From: Haloferax gibbonsii ATCC 33959
Lineage (GTDB): Archaea > Halobacteriota > Halobacteria > Halobacteriales > Haloferacaceae
Direction: 5' to 3'
DNA length: 64,000 nucleotides
NCBI RefSeq assembly: GCF_000336775.1
Contig: NZ_AOLJ01000012.1
Span: 34,030 to 98,029, forward strand
In this document: positions 10,744-16,548 of the stretch, one piece after another
Position numbering within the stretch: position 1 is the first letter of the stretch
Layout of the letters: each line of letters starts with the position of its first letter
Translations under genes and position numbers: made by a program
The notes under the pieces: model-generated
Seen by the model: the letters and a program-made list of their open reading frames with translations, nothing else
Database searches by the model: none
What the model was told of the DNA's origin: nothing

Positions 10744-12108
10744 TTACAGCGTCGCGACCGCGGTTCGAAGCGCGTCGGCGGCGTCCTCGGCGAGTTCGGT
10801 CGCGCGTTCCTCGGAGCGACCCTCGGCGTAGACGCGGACTTTCGGCTCGGTTCCCGAGGGGCGGACGAGCACCCACGCGTCGCCGTAGTCGAGGCGGTAG
10901 CCGTCGGTCGTGTTCGGCGTCGCGTCGGCGGATTCCGCGTAGTCGGCGGCGGCGTTGAGCATCGCCGTCAACTCGGCTTCCTCGTCGTATTCGAGGTTGA
11001 TGCGGACGTTGTAGTAGTCCTCGTAGGGCGCGACGAGTTCGCTCGGCGGGCGCTCGGCGACGAGTTCGAGGAACTTCGCCGCGATGTACGCGCCGTCGCG
11101 GACGAGGCGGTAGTTGGGGTAGAACACTCCCCCGTTACCCTCGCCCGCGATGGGGACGTTCCGACCCTCGCGCCAGAGTTCGCGGATGCGGGTGATGAGG
11201 TTCGTCGCGCCGATGGGCGTGAGTTCGAGGTCGGCTCCGACCTCCTCGCAGACGTCGACGAGGCGCTGGGAGACGTTCACCGCGGAGACGGTCGCGTCGC
11301 CCGGTTCGAGGGCGGCGGCCGCGAGGGCGGCCAGCGACGCCTCGCCGGAGATGCACTCGCCGCGCTCGTTCACGAAGACGGCCCGGTCGGCGTCGCCGTC
11401 GTGGGCGATTCCCACGTCGGCGTCGGTCGCGCGGACGAGTCGTTCGAGGTCGCTGAGGTTCTCGGGGACCGGCTCGGACTGGCGGCCGGGGAAGTGGCCG
11501 TCTGGCTGGGCGTTGACCGTGCGGACCTCGCAGCCGAGTTCGCGGAGGAAGTCGGGCGTGACGAGCGACCCGGCGCCGTGGCCGGGGTCGAGCGCGACCG
11601 TGAGGTTCGCGTCGGCGATTTTCTCGCGGTCGACGCTGGCGAGGAGGTCCTCGCGGTAGTCGTCGTTCGCCGTCTCGACGCGCCGGGTCTTCCCGACGGC
11701 GTCCCACTCGGCCACGTCGAACTCCTCGGCGAGGATGTGGTCTTCGATGCGCTCTAACTCCTCGACGGCGAGTTCGACGCCGTCGTCGCCGACGAGTTTG
11801 ACGCCGTTGAACTCCGGGGGGTTGTGCGAGGCCGTGATGACGACGCCCGGAACGCCCTGGTTCTCGCAGTACCGGACCGCGGCGGGGGTGGGGACGACGC
11901 CGAGGTCGTCCACGTCGACGCCGACGCTCGCCAGCCCGGACTCGGCGGCGTTGACGAACATCTCACCCGTCGTTCGGGTGTCGCGTGCGATGGCGACCCG
12001 GTCTGCGTTCCAGACCGTGCCGGCGGCCTTGGCGACGCGGAGGACGAACTCCGGTGTGAGGCTCTCACCCACCACGCCGCGGGTGCCGCTGGAACCGAAG
12101 AGTTTCAT
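10744..12108 (-). CDS. glmM: Phosphoglucosamine / phosphohexomutase
   Basis: 454-aa alpha-D-phosphohexomutase that moves phosphate between C6 and C1 of a hexose (glucosamine, glucose or mannose). The phosphoserine is S94 in ITASHNPPEFNG, the metal loop is DGDADR, the sugar-selecting loop is GEGNGGVFYP and the phosphate-binding loop is RPSGTEPKVRVYAEGR. These match archaeal GlmM/PMM-PGM enzymes; exact substrate preference cannot be read from sequence. The frame is open far upstream, but the MKLFGSSGTRGVVGE start is the family N-terminus. Divergent from hisA. It supplies sugar phosphates for surface glycans. Confidence 0.9.
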   Translation of the reverse strand: MKLFGSSGTRGVVGESLTPEFVLRVAKAAGTVWNADRVAIARDTRTTGEMFVNAAESGLASVGVDVDDLGVVPTPAAVRYCENQGVPGVVITASHNPPEFNGVKLVGDDGVELAVEELERIEDHILAEEFDVAEWDAVGKTRRVETANDDYREDLLASVDREKIADANLTVALDPGHGAGSLVTPDFLRELGCEVRTVNAQPDGHFPGRQSEPVPENLSDLERLVRATDADVGIAHDGDADRAVFVNERGECISGEASLAALAAAALEPGDATVSAVNVSQRLVDVCEEVGADLELTPIGATNLITRIRELWREGRNVPIAGEGNGGVFYPNYRLVRDGAYIAAKFLELVAERPPSELVAPYEDYYNVRINLEYDEEAELTAMLNAAADYAESADATPNTTDGYRLDYGDAWVLVRPSGTEPKVRVYAEGRSEERATELAEDAADALRTAVATL

Positions 12109-12247
12109 TGAGTGTGTGTGCACCCCGGCGCGACAAAGCCGTTCCGAACTGGTGGCTCGCTCGGTCCGTTCGTCGCCCGATTCGCGTCGCCCACTCCGGG
12201 GTGTCGCACCCGGGTCGTCGTATTCGGTATCTCGGTCGCCGTATCCG

Positions 12248-12261
12248 GTGCGTTTACGCAC
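12248..12261 (+). promoter_or_regulatory. hisA TATA box inside an inverted repeat
   Basis: GTGCGTTTACGCAC has perfect 5-bp arms around TTTA. It sits 28 nt before the hisA ATG, exactly where a haloarchaeal TATA box belongs. A regulator binding the palindrome would block TBP access, so it is a candidate operator as well as a promoter. A chance palindrome cannot be excluded. Confidence 0.45.
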
Positions 12262-12282
12262 GTCGCTCGCCCACGGTGGCGT

Positions 12283-12999
12283 ATGTTCCCGGAGTTCGAA
12301 GTCGTCCCCGCGGTCGACATGCAAGACGGCGAGGTCGTCCAGCTCGTACAGGGCGAACGCGGCACCGAGAAGACCTACGGCGACCCGGTCGAGGCCGCCC
12401 GCCGCTGGGTCGACGCCGGCGCGGAGACGCTCCACCTCGTGGACCTCGACGGCGCGTTCGAGGGCGAGCGGAAGAACGCCCCGGCGGTCGACGCCGTCCT
12501 CGACGCGGTCGACGTGCCGCTCCAACTCGGCGGCGGCATCCGCACCGCCGACGACGCCCGCGACCTGCTGGACCGCGGCGTCGACCGCGTCATCCTCGGC
12601 ACCGCGGCCGTCGAGAACCCCGACATCGTCGCCGAACTCGCCGAGGACTACCCCGACGGCGTGATGGTCAGCCTCGACGCGAAAGACGGCGAGGTCGTCG
12701 TCTCCGGCTGGACCGAGGGAACCGGCCTGGACCCCGCCGAGGCGGCCGCCCGGTACGAGGAACTCGGCGCGGCGGCCATCCTCTTCACCGACGTGGACGT
12801 CGAGGGACAGCTCGAAGGCGTCCACCTCGAGACGACCTCGGCGGTCGTCGACGCGGTCGACATCCCCGTCGTCGCCTCCGGCGGCGTCGCCTCGCTCGAC
12901 GACGTCCGCGCGCTCCGCGAGGCGGGCGCGGCGGCGACCGTCGTCGGCACCGCGCTCTACGAGGGGCGGTTCACGCTCGAAGAGGCGATAGAGGCGTAG
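12283..12999 (+). CDS. hisA: ProFAR isomerase
   Basis: 238-aa (beta/alpha)8 barrel that performs the Amadori isomerisation of ProFAR to PRFAR in histidine synthesis. The N-terminal half has the catalytic Asp in VPAVDMQDGEVVQL and the phosphate site LGGGIRT. The C-terminal half has the second catalytic Asp in FTDVDVEGQLEG and the second phosphate site VVASGGVASLDD. The ATG giving MFPEFEVVPAVDMQ is chosen because it starts exactly at the first strand and follows a TATA-like element by 28 nt, implying a leaderless transcript. Confidence 0.95.
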   Translation: MFPEFEVVPAVDMQDGEVVQLVQGERGTEKTYGDPVEAARRWVDAGAETLHLVDLDGAFEGERKNAPAVDAVLDAVDVPLQLGGGIRTADDARDLLDRGVDRVILGTAAVENPDIVAELAEDYPDGVMVSLDAKDGEVVVSGWTEGTGLDPAEAAARYEELGAAAILFTDVDVEGQLEGVHLETTSAVVDAVDIPVVASGGVASLDDVRALREAGAAATVVGTALYEGRFTLEEAIEA

Positions 13000-13028
13000 T
13001 CGCCGACGAGACGCGCCGCACCGAGGCG

Positions 13029-13217
13029 CTATCCGTCCAGATACGCGAGAACGGCCGCGGCGAGGCTCTCGACGGTCCCGTAGACGCCGACGGCGACGAA
13101 CAGCGCGCCGATAATCGCGGTCTCGGGACGCGAGGTCGCGAGGAACGGCCCCGAGAGGACGAGCATACTGACAGTCACCACGTCGCGTTTCGGGCTGGCG
13201 GTCGCTCCGCGCCGCAT
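13029..13217 (-). CDS. Small membrane protein, unknown function
   Basis: 62 aa: a basic N-terminus (MRRGATASPKRD) followed by two hydrophobic stretches covering most of the rest. It lies on the minus strand between hisA and hisB, 45 bp downstream of another tiny membrane-protein ORF with the same orientation, suggesting a two-gene transcript. No homologue is recognised. Because of its size and the lack of motifs, confidence that it is expressed is moderate. Confidence 0.5.
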   Translation of the reverse strand: MRRGATASPKRDVVTVSMLVLSGPFLATSRPETAIIGALFVAVGVYGTVESLAAAVLAYLDG

Positions 13218-13262
13218 CAGTCGCTCGCCTCCGGACGACTCGATTCCAGTCGCATCGGTCGG

Positions 13263-13421
13263 TTATCGCCCACTCAGGACGCCTCCGCCGAGTACCGCCG
13301 CGCCGACCGCGAGCGTCACCAGTGCGACGCCGAGCGCGACAGCCACCCCGGACCGGGCGGTGAGCAGGAGTCCCCCGACGCAGATGGTGTAGCCCACCAC
13401 CAGCGCTCCCTTTCGCTGCAT
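13263..13421 (-). CDS. Tiny membrane protein, unknown function
   Basis: 52 aa starting MQRKGALVVGYTICVGG, almost entirely two hydrophobic helices separated by a short turn (LTARSG). It is divergent from hisB; the 121-bp region between them contains the 20-bp palindrome at 13455-13474. It lies upstream of the 62-aa membrane ORF on the same strand. Expression is likely but unproven. The frame stays open further upstream over hisB, but that extension is antisense to hisB and is rejected. Confidence 0.5.
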   Translation of the reverse strand: MQRKGALVVGYTICVGGLLLTARSGVAVALGVALVTLAVGAAVLGGGVLSGR

Positions 13422-13454
13422 ACCCCACGGTACACGTCCGAAACCATGAACGTC

Positions 13455-13474
13455 CGTCAGACGAGCGTCTGACG
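13455..13474. promoter_or_regulatory. 20-bp perfect palindrome upstream of hisB
   Basis: CGTCAGACG, a 2-nt AG spacer, then CGTCTGACG: 9-bp arms without mismatch. It lies about 40 bp upstream of the hisB TATA box and about 34 bp upstream of the divergent small membrane gene, so it could bind a dimeric regulator acting on either. A hairpin role is possible but there is no adjacent T-run. Confidence 0.5.
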
Positions 13475-13512
13475 CTGCGGCGGGCTGCGGTCGCCTCCGC
13501 ACGACGAGAATC

Positions 13513-13520
13513 CCTATATG
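13513..13520 (+). promoter_or_regulatory. hisB TATA box
   Basis: CCTATATG is centred about 26 nt before the hisB ATG, the spacing of a leaderless haloarchaeal promoter. Confidence 0.6.
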
Positions 13521-13542
13521 CGCGGCCCGCTTCGAACGCGAC

Positions 13543-14136
13543 ATGAGCGACGCCGACCGACGCGCGGCCGTCTCCCGCGAGACGTCCGAGACGACCATCG
13601 ACGTGACGCTGTCCATCGACGGCGACGGCGACGCGGTCGTCGACACCGGTATCGGGTTCTTCGACCACATGCTGGAGGCCTTCGCCAAACACGGCCTGTT
13701 CGACCTGACCGTCCAGTGCGACGGCGACCTCCACATCGACGACCACCACACCGTCGAGGACGTGGCCATCGTCCTCGGCGAGGCGTTCACCGAGGCGCTC
13801 GGCGACAAGCGCGGCATCGTCCGCTACGCCGACCGCAAGGTCCCGCTCGACGAGGCCGTCGCCTCCGTCGTCGTGGACGTGTCGGGCCGCCCCTTCTTCG
13901 AGTTCTCCGGGGAGTTCTCACAGCCCTACGTCGGCGAGTTCACCAGCCACATGGCCGAACACTTCGCGATGTCGCTGTCGATGAACGCCGGCCTCACGCT
14001 CCACGCGGGCGTCGAGGGCGACAACGCCCACCACGAGGTCGAGGCGCTGTTCAAGGCGCTCGCGCGCTCGCTCGACGACGCGACCCGCGTGGACCCGCGG
14101 CGCTCCGACACGCCGAGTACCAAAGGAAAACTGTAG
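13543..14136 (+). CDS. hisB: Imidazoleglycerol-phosphate dehydratase
   Basis: 197-aa single-domain HisB, which dehydrates IGP to imidazole acetol phosphate in histidine synthesis. The two metal-binding histidine clusters are [16 protein letters not shown] and [17 protein letters not shown], and [15 protein letters not shown] is the first conserved block. There is no fused phosphatase domain, as expected outside enterobacteria. Leaderless promoter; convergent with the zinc-ribbon protein gene downstream. Confidence 0.96.
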   Translation: MSDADRRAAVSRETSETTIDVTLSIDGDGDAVVDTGIGFFDHMLEAFAKHGLFDLTVQCDGDLHIDDHHTVEDVAIVLGEAFTEALGDKRGIVRYADRKVPLDEAVASVVVDVSGRPFFEFSGEFSQPYVGEFTSHMAEHFAMSLSMNAGLTLHAGVEGDNAHHEVEALFKALARSLDDATRVDPRRSDTPSTKGKL

Positions 14137-14179
14137 TCGCCAGTCCGCCCCGTTCTCCCCGACCTCCCGCACTCGACTC

Positions 14180-14902
14180 TCAGGGTCGCCGGAGCGTCCC
14201 CGAGTCGTCGACGAGCAGACCGCGTTCGACCGCGTAGTCGAAGATATCGGCGACCTCGTCGTCCTCGAGGTCGTACGCGCCGGACGCCAGCGCCTCGACT
14301 TCCGCCCGCTCGACGGGGAACTCGCGGTTCTGGAGGATGCGAATGACCTTTCGGAACTTCGGCGGCTCCTCGCTCCGGTCGGGCGACCCGCCGCTGGTTT
14401 CAGTCTCATCGTCGGCGTCCGAGTCGGCCCCACTGTCGGTCGCTTCGGCTTCGTCGTCGGTCTCGTCGGTCTCCCGAGCGGCACCGTCGGACTCCTCGGT
14501 TTCGGTCTCGGTTTCGGTGTCGCCGTCGTCGTCCGCGTCGTCTCCCGAGACGTCGCTGTCGCCGTCGTCGGGCGAGTCGTGATCGGCCGGCTCCGGCGGC
14601 GTCGGCGCGGGGTCGACCGCGTTCACGTCGACCGAGGCGGCCTCGCCGCCCGACCCGCTCGCGGTCCGCTCCGGTGCCGCGGACGCGCCCGTCTCGGCCC
14701 GCGCGTCGTCGGGTACGTCGACGCCGGCGTCGACGCCGAGTCGGGAGAGAAGCGGCGCGATGACCTCGCTCAGCGTCTCCTCGCAGTGTTCGCAGAGGAC
14801 GACGCGGCGCTGGTCGTCGGCCGGCGTCAACTCCGGCGGCAGTACCTCGAACACGCCGACGGCGTCGGTCCCACAGAAATCGCAGGTGCGTAGCTCGCGC
14901 AT
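14180..14902 (-). CDS. Zinc-finger / acidic-linker protein, unknown function
   Basis: 240 aa in three parts. Residues 1-40 hold a treble-clef-like zinc site (CDFCG near the start and CEHCEETL about 30 residues later). A central ~120-residue linker is extremely rich in Asp, Glu, Ser and Thr with TETETETEE repeats and is surely disordered. The last ~60 residues (FRKVIRILQNREFPVERAEVEALASG onward) look like a small winged-helix domain. The start MRELRTCDFCG is favoured over an in-frame ATG 26 codons upstream. The combination suggests a DNA- or protein-binding regulator, but this is inference. Confidence 0.7.
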   Translation of the reverse strand: MRELRTCDFCGTDAVGVFEVLPPELTPADDQRRVVLCEHCEETLSEVIAPLLSRLGVDAGVDVPDDARAETGASAAPERTASGSGGEAASVDVNAVDPAPTPPEPADHDSPDDGDSDVSGDDADDDGDTETETETEESDGAARETDETDDEAEATDSGADSDADDETETSGGSPDRSEEPPKFRKVIRILQNREFPVERAEVEALASGAYDLEDDEVADIFDYAVERGLLVDDSGTLRRP

Positions 14903-15064
14903 GCACGACGGGTATCCGCGCCGACGGTTAAACCCACTCCCCGGCCGCGGCGTCGGTCGCCTGCCCGCGGCGTCGTCCACCCGACGCCCGCGCGACGCCT
15001 CCAGTCAGCCGCCGTCGGCGACGTACCACTTAATGCACCCGCCCGCAAATCCCCCGACCAACGA

Positions 15065-15568
15065 ATGTTCGACGAGATTATGGAGAAGTTCGAGGGCAGC
15101 CCGAGCCAGCAGGCCGTCATCCGGCTCCTCCTGGAGCGGGGCTTTTCCGTCAACGACCAGGGACGGGTCGTCTCGGGCGGCATCGAGATACCGAACACCG
15201 GCATCGCCCGCGAGGCCGACGTGGACAGGCGAGTCGTCGACTCGACGACCGACGCAATCCTCGCCGACGAGGAGCTTCGGCGAATCTTCCAGAACATCTC
15301 GTCGATTCCGAGTCTGATGGACCTCGCGCCGGTGCTCAACCTCTCCGTGCTCACCGTCGAGGTGGCCGACGCCGACGAGCCCGGCATCGTCGCCACCGTC
15401 ACCTCGAAGCTCGCCGACGCGGGCATCTCGATTCGCCAGACGATAAGCGAGGACCCCGAGTTCACCGACGACCCGAAGCTCTACATCATCACCGACGAGC
15501 CGATTCCCGGCGACCTGCTCAACGACCTGTCGAACCTCGAATTCGTCCGCCGCATCATCATCGCCTGA
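15065..15568 (+). CDS. ACT-domain regulator of amino acid metabolism (predicted)
   Basis: 167 aa. The first ~85 residues form a small helical, possibly winged-helix domain (SPSQQAVIRLLLERGFSVND). The C-terminal ~75 residues are an ACT fold (LSVLTVEVADADEPGIVATVTSKLADAGISI), a ligand-binding module that usually senses amino acids. It resembles the archaeal ACT-containing regulator family (COG2150-like). The ligand and target genes are unknown; nearby his, ser, thr and met genes make amino acid control plausible. Monocistronic, with a TATA-like CTTAATGC about 32 nt before the start. Confidence 0.75.
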   Translation: MFDEIMEKFEGSPSQQAVIRLLLERGFSVNDQGRVVSGGIEIPNTGIAREADVDRRVVDSTTDAILADEELRRIFQNISSIPSLMDLAPVLNLSVLTVEVADADEPGIVATVTSKLADAGISIRQTISEDPEFTDDPKLYIITDEPIPGDLLNDLSNLEFVRRIIIA

Positions 15569-15643
15569 GCCGCCCCGTCGGCTCGCGGATGTTCTGTCAA
15601 CGCAGCAATAAGACTCTTGTAACTTCACGTGGTAGCTGTTCGC

Positions 15644-15760
15644 ATGGTGTCCATGCGCAGTTGCATGTGTTGTGGTGAGCCGATTTCCGAGACGCGCCAC
15701 CTCTGCGGCGTCTGCATCCAAAACGGGTGTACGTCGTACGCGGACGCCTGCGGACAGTAG
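15644..15760 (+). CDS. 38-aa zinc-finger microprotein
   Basis: Short ORF from ATG 15644 to TAG 15760. Its 38 residues hold seven cysteines: C7-x2-C10 and C21-x2-C24 (HLCGVC) make a plausible zinc ribbon, with extra C9, C29 and C36. An internal ATG at 15653 would give 35 aa with the same cysteines. Haloarchaea are known to encode many functional zinc-finger microproteins of under 70 aa with paired CPxC/CxxC motifs. A TATA-like CTTGTAAC lies about 27 nt upstream, compatible with a leaderless mRNA. Function unknown. Confidence 0.65.
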   Translation: MVSMRSCMCCGEPISETRHLCGVCIQNGCTSYADACGQ

Positions 15761-15891
15761 CAGTCGCGCGTCGTCTCCCGCCCGAACACCCGTCGCCCTC
15801 GGCCGGCCCTCGCCGACCCCATGCCGTCCGGGCCGGGCCGACGACGCCCCGGTGCGAACGCTTTTCCACGCCGCGACGCCAACTCGGTGGC

Positions 15892-16524
15892 ATGACCGAC
15901 GCCTATCGAACCGTCGCCGGCCGGGCCGACGCCCGCTTCGAGGTCAACGGCTCGGAGTTCATCGGCTACGTCTCCCCCGCGGAGACGGTCGAGGAGGCGG
16001 AGGCGTTCGTCGCCGAAATCGAGGAGCGCCACCCCGACGCCACCCACAACGTCCCCGCCTACCGGGTGCCCGCCGGGTCGGCCTCGTCGTCGGTTCCCGG
16101 CGGGGGGAACGTCATGCTCCGCGAGTACCAGAGCGACGACGGCGAGCCGAGCGGCTCGTCGGGAAAACCGGCGCTCAACGTTCTCGTCCAGCAGGACGTG
16201 CGCAACGTCGCCGCCGTCGTGACGCGCTACTACGGCGGCACCAACCTCGGCGTCGGCGGCCTCGCCCGCGCGTACTCCCGGGCCGTCAAGGAGGCGCTCG
16301 ACGCGGCGGGCGTCGTCGAGGAGATTCCCCACGAGCGGTTCACCGCGACCGTCGAGTACGACGACTCGGGGAGCGTCCGCGGGCTCCTAGAGAGCGCGGG
16401 CGTCGAGTTCGAAGCCGCCTACGAGGCCGACGTGTCGTTCGAGGTCCGCGTTCCCGTCGAGGACGGGGCGGACCTCCGCGACCGCATCAGAAGCGCGACC
16501 AGCGGCCGCGCGGACATCGAGTAG
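15892..16524 (+). CDS. YigZ/IMPACT family protein
   Basis: 210 aa. The N-terminal domain carries the UPF0029/IMPACT signature (SGKPALNVLVQQDV, then VVTRYYGGTNLGVGGLARAYS) and the C-terminal ~70 residues match the DUF1949 ACT-like domain. Family members bind nucleic acid or ribosomes in bacteria and affect Gcn2 signalling in eukaryotes; the archaeal role is not established. Convergent with the TRAP permease gene, with a T-rich stretch (CTTCTTTTC) between them acting as a probable terminator. Confidence 0.88.
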   Translation: MTDAYRTVAGRADARFEVNGSEFIGYVSPAETVEEAEAFVAEIEERHPDATHNVPAYRVPAGSASSSVPGGGNVMLREYQSDDGEPSGSSGKPALNVLVQQDVRNVAAVVTRYYGGTNLGVGGLARAYSRAVKEALDAAGVVEEIPHERFTATVEYDDSGSVRGLLESAGVEFEAAYEADVSFEVRVPVEDGADLRDRIRSATSGRADIE

Positions 16525-16548
16525 CGCAGTCGCGGGCTTCTTTTCGGT

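Noticed and set aside
13446..13472. Eight-codon ORF upstream of hisB as a histidine leader peptide
   Set aside because: It contains no histidine, ends inside the palindrome and has no promoter at leaderless distance; hisB itself appears leaderless.
12109..13749. N-terminal extension of the glmM frame on the minus strand to 1001 codons
   Set aside because: Family length is about 450 aa and MKLFGSSGTRGVV is the normal N-terminus; the extension is antisense to hisA and hisB.
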